In this document: positions 1-7,053 of the stretch, in pieces
How the letters are laid out: each line of letters opens with the position of its first letter
Numbering within the stretch: the stretch's first letter is position 1
NCBI GenBank assembly: GCA_031289865.1
Contig: JAITOQ010000186.1
Span: 1-8,220 of the forward strand
Source of the DNA: Clostridiales bacterium
Lineage (GTDB): Bacteria > Bacillota > Clostridia > Christensenellales > JAISNN01
Length of the DNA: 8,220 bases
Direction of reading: 5' to 3'
Translations under genes and position numbers: made by a program
Notes under the pieces: model-generated
The model's database searches: none
Seen by the model: the letters and a program-made list of their open reading frames with translations, nothing else
Told to the model about the DNA's origin: nothing

Positions 1-147
1 TATTAAAAAACATTGAAAAAGAGCCGACTGCAAGCAAATACATTGAGGCGGACTATGTGCTGTCGTTGCCACGCAATGATCTACCGTCGCCACGCAAGGA
101 TATATTAAAAAACATTGAAAAAGAGCTGACGGCACGCAAATATACCG
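1..147 (+). repeat. Imperfect in-frame direct duplication, offset 102 bp
   Basis: Positions 1-47 and 103-149 are close copies, both encoding LKNIEKE followed by a lysine/tyrosine segment (PTASKYIE versus LTARKYTE). The offset is 34 codons, so the frame is kept. Weaker similarity continues into YVLSLP versus QVLLSF, suggesting an older, longer duplication that has diverged. Confidence 0.7.
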
Positions 148-746
148 AGCAGGTTTTGTTGTCGTTTATCGGAGACGTGTATTGCGAAACGACAGACGAC
201 AACGCGACTACACGTCAAGCACTGGAATTATTTTTGCAACACGATACGCCGATAGCTATTCTCACAAAGGGCGGGGAGCGATGCTTAAAAGATATTGATT
301 TATTTAAGCGGTTCGGCGCAAATATTCAAATCGGAGCGACACTGACTTTCTATACCGAGGAAAAAAGTTTTGAGTGGGAAAACGGCGCGGCAAGCCCTAA
401 CGAAAGACTGTCAGTTCTCAAAATTCTGCATGATGACGGAATAAAAACCTTCGCCAGTTTTGAACCCGTGATTGAACCGGCGGAAACGATTGCGCTTATG
501 AAAGAAACCCTACGGCTTGACTGCGTAGACACATACCTTATCGGTAAGTTAAATAATTATATGGGTATGGATAAACGTGTGGATTGGAGCAATTTTCTCC
601 GCGACTGTTTGGCGTTACTTCGTCCGACCGGTAAGGCGATATATATAAAAGAATCTTTGCGCGAGGCAGCAAGCGACGTAAAACTAACGGCGGTTGAGCA
701 GACGCCGGACAAACATTTTATAAGAACACCGAATAAAATTACATAA
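1..746 (+). CDS. SPL-family radical SAM protein, C-terminal part (5' end outside window)
   Basis: The reading frame is open from the first complete codon (position 3) to the TAA at 744-746, so this is the 3' end of a longer gene; the GTG at 57 is just an internal codon. The visible part resembles the later strands of the radical SAM barrel in spore-photoproduct-lyase-like (SPL) proteins: VLLSFIGDVYC, then AILTKGGERCL, IQIGATLTF, IKTFASFEPVIEP and DTYLIGKLNN, each a beta strand followed by a helix. The CxxxCxxC cluster that binds the 4Fe-4S/SAM centre would lie upstream and cannot be checked, so activity is unknown. Family members are mostly uncharacterised SAM-radical enzymes; the substrate cannot be named. 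The segment LKNIEKE occurs twice near the visible start (see the repeat entries). The gene is separated from the CRISPR locus by a terminator and about 500 bp, so I see no functional link. Family assignment is from motif recall, moderately sure. Confidence 0.6.
   Translation, partial: LKNIEKEPTASKYIEADYVLSLPRNDLPSPRKDILKNIEKELTARKYTEQVLLSFIGDVYCETTDDNATTRQALELFLQHDTPIAILTKGGERCLKDIDLFKRFGANIQIGATLTFYTEEKSFEWENGAASPNERLSVLKILHDDGIKTFASFEPVIEPAETIALMKETLRLDCVDTYLIGKLNNYMGMDKRVDWSNFLRDCLALLRPTGKAIYIKESLREAASDVKLTAVEQTPDKHFIRTPNKIT
63..104 (+). repeat. Two tandem 21-bp units inside the radical SAM gene
   Basis: Units 63-83 and 84-104 match at 17 of 21 positions and share GCCACGCAA. They encode the seven-residue units SLPRNDL and PSPRKDI, in frame. 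They sit between the two LKNIEKE copies, so the duplications are nested. Confidence 0.6.
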
Positions 747-770
747 TATTTTGATATTTAGTATCACCTT

Positions 771-792
771 GCCACCTTAGGGGGGTGCTTTT
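771..792 (+). terminator. Weak possible terminator after the radical SAM gene
   Basis: GCCACC can pair with GGTGC (one bulged C) around the loop TTAGGG, followed by TTTT. A separate 5-bp hairpin, TGATA/TATCA (752-766), lies just before it. Both are marginal; the stronger signal is downstream. Confidence 0.3.
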
Positions 793-825
793 GTTGAATC
801 ATGGGCAGTCCATTTTTTATTGCCT

Positions 826-863
826 AAAAACCCCGTTCGTTTGCCCCGATCGGGGCTTTTTTT
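826..863 (+). terminator. Rho-independent terminator, probably bidirectional
   Basis: The perfect palindrome GCCCCGATCGGGGC (843-856) is followed by seven T (857-863). An alternative, longer pairing joins AAAAACCCCG (826-835) to CGGGG (851-855) and the T run with one bulged C. The A run on the left means it could also stop leftward transcripts. It insulates the radical SAM gene from the CRISPR locus. Confidence 0.8.
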
Positions 864-1260
864 GTTGCCTTTTACTGTTAAAGCGCGTGGGTTTTATTTT
901 GTAATTCTTTTTTTCGTTTTTTAAGAATGGCTGCCGGATATGGAACGACAGTTTTTTTGTTTTAAAGTTTTCTAATTTCAGATATACCGCATACGGGGAC
1001 TTGAACCTATAGAAAATCGAGAGATCGGTCGTTAATTCAAATGACAAATGGGATATGAGGATATTGATATTAGTGTCCTATATGTATTATGTGTAGGATA
1101 GGACACATAAGACGGGTATATATTAGGGTAGGGAAAGAGATGAACGAGAGCAAATTGATAAATAATTCGGCGCAACCATAATGTGAGAATTTACCGTTGC
1201 TCAAAAGATTAAGACGGTTGAGTTTTGAGAATAGGAATTTTGCCAATAAAGTAGGCTTTT
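864..1260. other. Intergenic region with no recognisable gene
   Basis: About 400 bp of AT-rich sequence. I find no protein I recognise on either strand. A minus-strand open frame (817-1047) runs through the terminator and is rich in Lys, Phe and Asn, which fits chance in AT-rich DNA. A 13-codon frame at 1141 (MNESKLINNSAQP) has a plausible purine run before it but no other support. The one structured element is the inverted-repeat pair at 1073-1110. Confidence 0.6.
1073..1110. repeat. Two overlapping, mutually exclusive inverted repeats
   Basis: GTGTCCTAT (1073-1081) is the exact reverse complement of ATAGGACAC (1098-1106). TTATGTGT (1087-1094) is the exact reverse complement of ACACATAA (1103-1110). 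The right arms overlap, so only one hairpin can form at a time. No T run follows, so it is not a standard terminator; it could be a protein-binding site or a remnant of a mobile element. Confidence 0.6.
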
Positions 1261-1272
1261 TTAAAAAAAGTA

Positions 1273-1301
1273 TTGAATTTAATTTTTAGATATGTTATAA
1301 T
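1273..1301 (+). promoter_or_regulatory. Predicted cas operon promoter
   Basis: The -35 box TTGAAT (1273-1278) and -10 box TATAAT (1296-1301) are separated by 17 nt. A TG at 1293-1294 makes it an extended -10 promoter, and an A/T tract (about 1257-1269) just upstream could act as an UP element. Transcription would start near 1308, giving cas9 an untranslated leader of about 170 nt that crosses the whole tracrRNA gene in antisense. Confidence 0.7.
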
Positions 1302-1335
1302 AAATACATATTTTTCAGCAATTTATTTTTTTTCC

Positions 1336-1373
1336 AAAAAAAATAACCGAACAAAAGCCGATTAAATTTTTTT
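1336..1373 (-). terminator. tracrRNA terminator
   Basis: On the minus strand, AAUCG (1363-1359) pairs with CGGUU (1349-1345) around a 9-nt loop, followed by A and eight U (1343-1336). Seven A upstream (1373-1367) can pair with the U run, lengthening the stem across a small UUU/A internal loop. Confidence 0.65.
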
Positions 1374-1442
1374 CCGCCTACGCGGAGCTTGGAAAACCAA
1401 GCGTTTAGGATAAATCCTTATTTGAACTTTGTAGTGTAATTT
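1336..1442 (-). ncRNA. tracrRNA of the type II-A system
   Basis: Read on the minus strand. The anti-repeat (1446-1420) matches the array repeat: repeat bases 9-20 pair perfectly with 1431-1442 (12 bp), and repeat bases 1-6 pair with 1425-1420 (first pair a G-U wobble). Between them is a bulge, GA on the crRNA side and AAAGU on the tracrRNA side, like the GA/AAGU bulge of Streptococcus pyogenes. If the RNA starts a few bases earlier, three more pairs form after one mismatch. Next come a nexus-like hairpin AGGA-UUUA-UCCU (1418-1407), a perfect 6-bp stem GCUUGG/CCAAGC with loop UUUU (1402-1387), a 5-bp stem UCCGC/GCGGA (1386-1373), and a terminator ending at 1336. In family terms it pairs with pre-crRNA, is trimmed by RNase III and anchors the guide in Cas9. 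The start is inferred from the promoter, and the end from the U run. Confidence 0.88.
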
Positions 1443-1448
1443 ATTATT

Positions 1449-1477
1449 ATTTTAACACATAAGAAGAGGTTTGTCAA
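1449..1477 (-). promoter_or_regulatory. tracrRNA promoter overlapping the cas9 translation start
   Basis: On the minus strand there is a perfect -35 box TTGACA (1477-1472), exactly 17 nt, then TAAAAT (1454-1449) preceded by TGT, an extended -10. Initiation about 7 nt downstream (near 1442) begins the RNA at the anti-repeat. The -35 ends 1 nt before the cas9 ATG, and the spacer covers the cas9 ribosome site. Confidence 0.8.
1464..1469 (+). promoter_or_regulatory. cas9 ribosome binding site
   Basis: AAGAGG lies 9 nt before the ATG at 1479. This decides the start: the next in-frame ATG (1542), where most Cas9 homologues would begin, has no purine-rich site in front of it. The same bases form the spacer of the tracrRNA promoter on the other strand. 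Confidence 0.6.
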
Positions 1478-1478
1478 C

Positions 1479-4400
1479 ATGAAAGAACAAGATTTTTTTG
1501 AAAATCCGAAACAAATTTACAATCAAACAAAAAAATGCGTGATGTCGGAGAAAGGCGATAAATTTTATATCGGTCTGGATATAGGCACGGACTCGGTGGG
1601 ATTTGCGGCGACGGACGGTGAATATACCGTCCTAAAAAAACGCGGCGCGCACTTATGGGGAGCGAGATTATTCGACGCGGCAAAAACGGCGGCGGAACGG
1701 CGCGTATTTCGTACGGGACGGCGGAGGTCGGAGCGCAGAGCGCAACGGGTAAGGCTTTTAGAAGAAATTTTTGAAGAAGAAATCGGACGTGTTGATGAAG
1801 CGTTTTTTATTCGGTTGCATGAAAGTGCGCTTGTCCGTGAGGACAAAACCGTAGACGGACGCTTTTCTCTTTTTAACGATAAGAGTTATACGGATAAGGA
1901 CTATCACAAGAAATATCCCACTATATTTCACCTCAGAAAGGCACTTGCGGAAGGAAAGAAACAATTTGATATCCGTCTTGTGTTTTTGGCGATTCGCCAT
2001 ATTATAAAATATCGCGGCAATTTCATAAACGAGGGGCAGACTTACGAGTTGTCCGATGCGGTCAAAGATATTTTTCTTAACATTAACGAATATCTTATGA
2101 ACGAACATTCCGATGCGCATGTCGAGTTTGAGTTTGACAAGGTTGAAAAGATGACGGATATCGTTCTCTCTGTCGTAGGAAAGAAAAGATTGCAAGAAGA
2201 GTTGACGTCGTTATTTTGCGTGGAGAAGTCGGCGATTTGTAAAGCGGAAATGATCGTAGCCATCTCCGGAGGAAAATTTAAGTTGGAAAAACTGTTTGAC
2301 GACAAGACATATCATGATGAAAATTCAGTTTCTTTTGACGACGCCAAATTTGAGGAGGAAAAGGCTGGTGATTTGCGTACCGTTTTGGGGGATTCGTATT
2401 ATTTGATAGAGCTTTTAAAAGCGGTGTACGATTGGCGCGTCTTGACAGTGCTTTTGCGCGGATCTGAAAGTGTTTCGGAAGCGATGATTAAAATTTATGA
2501 AAAGCATAAATCCGATTTAAGACGATTGAAAGATTGGGTAAACGCCTATGATAGGGAGAAATTTTTTGAGATTTTCAAGCGCGTTGAAAACAAAAAGAAA
2601 AACCCCGATAATTATTGCGCATACACGGGGACGGCAATGGCACAAAAGAAAAAACTGTATGTCAAGCGGTGTAAGCAACCTAAGGATTTTTTAAAATATA
2701 TAAAGGATGTTTTGACTGCATATACCGGCGAGGACGGCAAAGCGGAGACAGCGGCTATACTCGCGGAAATCGGTGAAGTCGGCGAAGGAATGTTTCTGCC
2801 GAAAATCACTTCGACGAACAACGGGGTAATACCGTATCAGTTGCATTATGCGGAGTTGAAAAAAATCTTGACCAATGCGGCGATTTACTTGCCGTTTTTG
2901 GAAGTTCCCGATGGGGACGGATTTACCCCGATAGAAAAAATTGAAAGTCTGTTGACCTTTCGCATTCCGTATTATGTAGGTCCGCTTAATGCCGCACATG
3001 CAAAAGCGTATGCAGAGGAAAGCATAGAAAAAACGAATCAAACGTTGGTCGGGCAACGAAACGCCGGTGTCAAAAAATGCGGAAACGCATGGGCGGTGAG
3101 AAAAAGCGACGGACGCATCGTACCGTGGATGTTTGACAAATTGATTGACCGTGAGGCAAGCGCGGATAGGTTTATTAGGCGAATGACCTCGAAATGCACT
3201 TATCTTTACGGAGAGGATGTGTTGCCGAAGGCCTCGTTGATATATCAGAAATATGCGGTTTTGAACCAATTAAACAAATTGACGGTTAGCGGAAACAGTA
3301 TCAGTGTCGAAGAAAAAAAGAGATTGTTTAATGAGTTGTTTAAAAACAAAACGAAAATCACGCGACATGATATAGGCGCGAAATTCATGTTGACAAAAGA
3401 AGAGGAAAATGAGATCGGAGGAATTGATAGTAGGGGATTTACGTCGACGCTTACGTCTTATGTGCAGTTTTCAAAAACAATATTTTGCGGACGGGATGAA
3501 AAAGAATGGGAGGACATTGCCGAATACGCGATATTCTCACATGCGATATTTACACAAGAAAAAGGAATCGTAGAGGACCGTCTTAAAAGGGAGTTTCCTA
3601 AGCGGCTTTCGGAAACGGAATTAAAGAAGATCAAGGGCTTGTCATTTACGGGGTTCGGCAACCTTTCGGAAAAATTTTTGACGGGGATACTTCGTCCGGA
3701 TTACAATGGGGATCCTAAATCGATTATGGATTTGTTATTGGAAACAAATCAAAACTTGAATGAAATCATAGATGATAAGAGTTACGGATTCCGTGCCGAA
3801 ATCGAAAAAATCAATCGGGAAAGCAATCTTACCGAACACGACCCTATAGAAGATTTAAACATATCGCCTTCCGTGAAACGCGCCGTAAGACAAGCGCTCG
3901 CCGTAACGGACGAATTGATAGAAGCGGCGGGTAAAGTCCCCGATAAAATCATGGTCGAGGTAACTCGCGGAGACGACGAAGGCAAGAAAGGTAAGCTGAC
4001 AAATTCCAGAAAAAATCAAATTGAAAAACTTTATGTAAACAAGGAAACAGTTGCGGAATTAAGATCCGACGAATTGTTTTTACTAAGGCAACGGCTTTCG
4101 GAAAAGAGTAATCAAGAACTAAGAGGCGACAGATTGTTTTTCTATTTTATGCAATCCGGTCGATGCGCATATACCGGAAAGCAGATAGATCTTGACCGCT
4201 TGCAATCCGATTCTTACGATATAGATCACATTATTCCGAAAGCGTTGAAAAAAGATGATTCGATAGACAATCGGGTTTTAGTTGAAACCAATGCAAATAG
4301 GAAAAAAAGTGCGGATTATCCGCTGTCTGAGGAGATACGCAAAGGGCAAGCAAGATTTTGGCGATGGTTGAAAGAAAGCGGATATATAAGTGTTGAAAAA

Positions 4401-5789
4401 TATGAGCGTTTGATCCGAAACGAACCGCTTTCAGAAGCGGAAACGGAAGGATTCATTAAGCGGCAGCTTGTGTTTACCGGACAAGCGGCAAAAGCGGTTT
4501 CAGAGATTTTAAAGGTGAGATATCCGAATACGCGAATCGTCTATTCTAAAGCGCGGAACGTATCGGAATTTCGTCAAAAATTTGACCTTTTAAAATGCCG
4601 CGAGATTAACGATTTACATCACGCAAAAGACGCGTATTTGAATATCGTTGTAGGCAATGTATACGACACGCGGTACAGCGGTCGTTGGTGGCTTTACAAG
4701 GATTCGATTCAAGAGGAAATACCGTCGGTGAAGTATCCGAGATTTGATAAGTTATTTACTGAAACAGATACCGAAGGTGCATGGATATCTGATCACGGAA
4801 AAACGATAGGAGTTATCAAAGACGTCATGCGCCGAAATGATTGCTTAGTCGCCAAAAAAGTGCAGACGGAGGGCGGTATGTTTTACGATCAAACGGTTTA
4901 TCCGAAAGTAGGAGAGGACGAGAAAAAGGGAGTTGATTTGGTACCGAGAAATAAGCGGCTTGCGGACGTTACGAAATACGGCGGATATAAAAGTTGGAAA
5001 GGCGCGTATTTTGTATTAATCGAATACGACAAGGAAAAGGGCGGTGCAAAGAATAGGCAAACCGTCAAGGAACGGGCTTTAGAACAAATACCGATCATGT
5101 ATAAGGAAAAGCTGAAAACAGATGCGGAAATTATAGCTTATTTTGAAGGATTATCTTACAAAAACATAAAAATTATCGTCCGCAAGATAAAAATCGGGTC
5201 GCTTATGGAAATAGACGGAGCGTTGGTTTATCTCAATGGAAGGTCAAACAGCCAGCTTACTCTTTGCAACGCCGCAGAGTGGAGAGCTTCGGAATTTGCG
5301 GCGGGATATGTGCGTCGGCTGGTGAAATACAAAGGGCTTAAAACGGAAAAAATATTACGGGACGACTCGCTATCGGAGAAAAATGAGTTGGTTCTTTCGG
5401 GTAGTGAAAGGAGCAAAAATGAGCCGATTAAACTTGTCCGCACGGATAACGGGAAATTGTTTTGTGAAATTATTTACGAGTTAAAGAAGCCGATTTACCA
5501 CAAGAGGTTAGTTGTCGTAAACTGTAAGAAGCAAGATATCGCAACCGCGTTGGAAGGTAAGAAGCAAGATTTTTTAGATATTTCAAGCGTAGCCGAGCAA
5601 GCCGATGTGCTATTAGAAATGATAAACCTTTTACAAACAAAGCTGTCAACGGCAGATCTTAGACGATTGGGACTTACTGAACATACCGGAGCTTTATCAA
5701 CGAATAAAAAGCTTTTAGGAAAAATCGTTCTGATTGAGACCTCCGTGACCGGACTTTATCGTTCGCGCCGCGTTCTCTCCGAGGAATAG
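1479..5789 (+). CDS. cas9: Type II-A CRISPR RNA-guided endonuclease Cas9
   Basis: 1436 aa, a large type II-A Cas9 (S. pyogenes: 1368). It uses the crRNA:tracrRNA duplex to find DNA next to a PAM and cuts both strands; family members also help select new spacers. Domains in order: RuvC-I with YIGLDIGTDSVG, catalytic D34; arginine-rich bridge helix about 73-95 (RRVFRTGRRRSERR); REC lobe to about 790; RuvC-II with IMVEVTRG, E827; HNH with YDIDHIIP, D916 and H917, and N940 in NANRKKS; RuvC-III with LHHAKDAYLN, H1048 and D1051; then the C-terminal PAM-interacting domain ending in SVTGLYRSRRVLSEE, matching the SITGLYETRIDLS end of the S. pyogenes protein. These align with S. pyogenes D10, E762, D839, H840, N863, H983 and D986, so both nucleases should be active. 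A 21-residue extension precedes the usual start. It is first gene of the cas operon; cas1 follows 4 nt after its stop. No frameshift seen. Confidence 0.97.
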   Translation: MKEQDFFENPKQIYNQTKKCVMSEKGDKFYIGLDIGTDSVGFAATDGEYTVLKKRGAHLWGARLFDAAKTAAERRVFRTGRRRSERRAQRVRLLEEIFEEEIGRVDEAFFIRLHESALVREDKTVDGRFSLFNDKSYTDKDYHKKYPTIFHLRKALAEGKKQFDIRLVFLAIRHIIKYRGNFINEGQTYELSDAVKDIFLNINEYLMNEHSDAHVEFEFDKVEKMTDIVLSVVGKKRLQEELTSLFCVEKSAICKAEMIVAISGGKFKLEKLFDDKTYHDENSVSFDDAKFEEEKAGDLRTVLGDSYYLIELLKAVYDWRVLTVLLRGSESVSEAMIKIYEKHKSDLRRLKDWVNAYDREKFFEIFKRVENKKKNPDNYCAYTGTAMAQKKKLYVKRCKQPKDFLKYIKDVLTAYTGEDGKAETAAILAEIGEVGEGMFLPKITSTNNGVIPYQLHYAELKKILTNAAIYLPFLEVPDGDGFTPIEKIESLLTFRIPYYVGPLNAAHAKAYAEESIEKTNQTLVGQRNAGVKKCGNAWAVRKSDGRIVPWMFDKLIDREASADRFIRRMTSKCTYLYGEDVLPKASLIYQKYAVLNQLNKLTVSGNSISVEEKKRLFNELFKNKTKITRHDIGAKFMLTKEEENEIGGIDSRGFTSTLTSYVQFSKTIFCGRDEKEWEDIAEYAIFSHAIFTQEKGIVEDRLKREFPKRLSETELKKIKGLSFTGFGNLSEKFLTGILRPDYNGDPKSIMDLLLETNQNLNEIIDDKSYGFRAEIEKINRESNLTEHDPIEDLNISPSVKRAVRQALAVTDELIEAAGKVPDKIMVEVTRGDDEGKKGKLTNSRKNQIEKLYVNKETVAELRSDELFLLRQRLSEKSNQELRGDRLFFYFMQSGRCAYTGKQIDLDRLQSDSYDIDHIIPKALKKDDSIDNRVLVETNANRKKSADYPLSEEIRKGQARFWRWLKESGYISVEKYERLIRNEPLSEAETEGFIKRQLVFTGQAAKAVSEILKVRYPNTRIVYSKARNVSEFRQKFDLLKCREINDLHHAKDAYLNIVVGNVYDTRYSGRWWLYKDSIQEEIPSVKYPRFDKLFTETDTEGAWISDHGKTIGVIKDVMRRNDCLVAKKVQTEGGMFYDQTVYPKVGEDEKKGVDLVPRNKRLADVTKYGGYKSWKGAYFVLIEYDKEKGGAKNRQTVKERALEQIPIMYKEKLKTDAEIIAYFEGLSYKNIKIIVRKIKIGSLMEIDGALVYLNGRSNSQLTLCNAAEWRASEFAAGYVRRLVKYKGLKTEKILRDDSLSEKNELVLSGSERSKNEPIKLVRTDNGKLFCEIIYELKKPIYHKRLVVVNCKKQDIATALEGKKQDFLDISSVAEQADVLLEMINLLQTKLSTADLRRLGLTEHTGALSTNKKLLGKIVLIETSVTGLYRSRRVLSEE
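5524..5570 (+). repeat. 14-nt exact direct repeat within the cas9 3' region
   Basis: GTAAGAAGCAAGAT occurs at 5524-5537 and 5557-5570, 33 nt apart, so in frame by 11 codons; both encode KKQD. It lies in the PAM-interacting domain and may be a small local duplication or chance. Confidence 0.5.
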
Positions 5790-5793
5790 CGCT

Positions 5794-6681
5794 ATGGCTT
5801 TTCGGACGGTAGTCATAACGGGGCATGTAAAATTGGAGTTTCGCTTGGGCTATTTGATTGTTCGCGGCGAGACTGAGCGGCGCGTACATCTTTCGGAGAT
5901 ATCGACCCTCATCGTCGAAACAACCTCGGCGGCTTTAACCACGGCTTTGCTTGCAGAGCTTGTAAAAAACAAGACGAGCGTGATTTTTTGCGACGAAAAA
6001 CATCTACCGTTATCTCACATTGAGGCATATTCCGCAAATTTTGCGAGCAGCAAGCGCGTGCGCGAGCAAGCATTTTGGGATGAAACGCGGAAATCGACGG
6101 CATGGGGAAAGATTGTACGTCACAAGATACGAATGCAAGCGGAGGTTTTGAGAAAGCACGGACATGACGCGGCGGCAAGCATGCTGGACGGATATCGGCA
6201 AGAGGTGACGGACGGTGATTGTTCAAACCGCGAAGGACATGCGGCAAAGGTGTATTTTAACGCTCTTTTCGGAATGGATTTTTCACGTCGCAACGAGAAC
6301 ATCTATAACAGCCGCTTAAATTACGGATACGCCGTAATTTTATCTGCGGTTAGCCGCGAAATTGCCGCTGCGGGATACATTACACAGCTTGGGATTTGGC
6401 ACGGGAACGAGTTTAATAATTTTAATTTTGCTTCCGATCTTATGGAACCGTTCCGTCCCATAGCGGATGATTTTTCATTAGGGCTTTCAAGTGACTTGGA
6501 TAAAAATTTTAAAACATATATGCCCAAGGTAATGCTGACAAAAGTGAGGTTGTCCGGTCATGAACAATATCTTGACACGGCGATACGGCTTTTTGTTAGG
6601 GACGTTATTCGCTTTATGGACGGAGAAGTCAATGACATCTCCGAATTTTCGGAATGGGAGCTGCCGAAGTGTGAATTATAG
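5794..6681 (+). CDS. cas1: CRISPR integrase Cas1 (type II)
   Basis: 295 aa, normal for type II Cas1. With Cas2 it forms the Cas1-Cas2 complex that joins new spacers to the leader-side repeat. The N-terminal part (about 1-85) is the beta-sheet domain (VVITGHVKLEF to SVIFCDEKHLP); the rest is the helical catalytic domain. The three metal ligands of the family are visible: E147 in NREGHAAKVYF, H203 in GIWHGNEFNNFNFASDL, and E218 in DLMEPFRP. The ATG at 5794 is 4 nt after the cas9 stop, with GAGGAA (5781-5786) as ribosome site inside the cas9 end, so the two genes are probably translationally coupled. The 3' end overlaps cas2 by 11 nt. It appears intact. Confidence 0.96.
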   Translation: MAFRTVVITGHVKLEFRLGYLIVRGETERRVHLSEISTLIVETTSAALTTALLAELVKNKTSVIFCDEKHLPLSHIEAYSANFASSKRVREQAFWDETRKSTAWGKIVRHKIRMQAEVLRKHGHDAAASMLDGYRQEVTDGDCSNREGHAAKVYFNALFGMDFSRRNENIYNSRLNYGYAVILSAVSREIAAAGYITQLGIWHGNEFNNFNFASDLMEPFRPIADDFSLGLSSDLDKNFKTYMPKVMLTKVRLSGHEQYLDTAIRLFVRDVIRFMDGEVNDISEFSEWELPKCEL

Positions 6682-7018
6682 GTATATGAGATTACTTGTG
6701 TTTTTTGATCTGCCGCAAGATACCTCGGAGGATCGACGCGAATATCGAAAATTCCGAATGTTCCTTATCAAAAAGGGCTTTATTATGATGCAAGAATCGG
6801 TCTATTCTAAGCTTATGTTAAATTCAACCGTTTCGAATTCCATAAAAAATCTTGTGCGAAAAAATGTGCCTAAGCATGGACTTTTACAGATGTTGGAAAT
6901 AACCGAAAAACAATTCGGTTCAATTGAGTATTTGCTCGGACAGGCGCAAACCGTCGTTGTCGACAGCGATGAACGTATATTGTATTTTGACGGAGAACAA
7001 GAGAAAGATGACAAGTAG
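6671..7018 (+). CDS. cas2: CRISPR adaptation protein Cas2 (type II)
   Basis: 115 aa from the GTG at 6671. I chose this start because the resulting N-terminus (M)NYRYMRLLVFFDLP matches S. pyogenes Cas2, which begins MSYRYMRMILMFDMP, and because GGGAG (6656-6660) lies 10 nt upstream. The alternative ATG at 6686 would remove five conserved residues; a longer in-frame start at 6560 would only translate cas1 out of frame. Cas2 is a small ferredoxin-fold protein whose dimer bridges two Cas1 dimers and measures the spacer. D13 in FFDLP is the conserved aspartate, YRKFRMFLIKKGF and QESVYSKL are family signatures, and the C-terminus has TEKQF and DSDERILYF. The GTG overlaps the cas1 end by 11 nt, so co-translation is likely. 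Confidence 0.94.
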   Translation: MNYRYMRLLVFFDLPQDTSEDRREYRKFRMFLIKKGFIMMQESVYSKLMLNSTVSNSIKNLVRKNVPKHGLLQMLEITEKQFGSIEYLLGQAQTVVVDSDERILYFDGEQEKDDK

Positions 7019-7053
7019 CCGTGCTTAATCTCTTTGTGACAAAGGGGGGTAAA

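Noticed and set aside
995..1007. Minus-strand GGTTCAAGTCCCC, resembling the T-arm of a tRNA
   Set aside because: The flanks give only two pairs for the T stem, and there is no acceptor, anticodon arm or CCA in the expected places. At most a chance match or a very small remnant.
817..1047. Minus-strand open frame of 76 aa between the radical SAM gene and cas9
   Set aside because: It runs through the terminator hairpin, has a skewed Lys/Phe/Asn composition typical of translated AT-rich spacer DNA, and resembles no family I know.
1141..1182. Possible 13-residue peptide MNESKLINNSAQP
   Set aside because: Only a purine-rich stretch before the ATG supports it; a frame this short is expected by chance.
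1758..3269. Several long minus-strand open frames (60-192 aa) inside cas9
   Set aside because: They lie antisense to an intact, motif-rich Cas9 gene and look like shadows of its codon use, with no family signatures.
6560..6670. Longer cas2 start giving 152 aa
   Set aside because: The extra residues are an out-of-frame reading of cas1; the Cas2 family N-terminus NYRYMR fits the GTG at 6671.
7021..7053. GTG start of csn2 at 7021
   Set aside because: The ATG at 7054 has a strong AAAGGGGGG ribosome site, and the added residues do not look like the Csn2 N-terminus.
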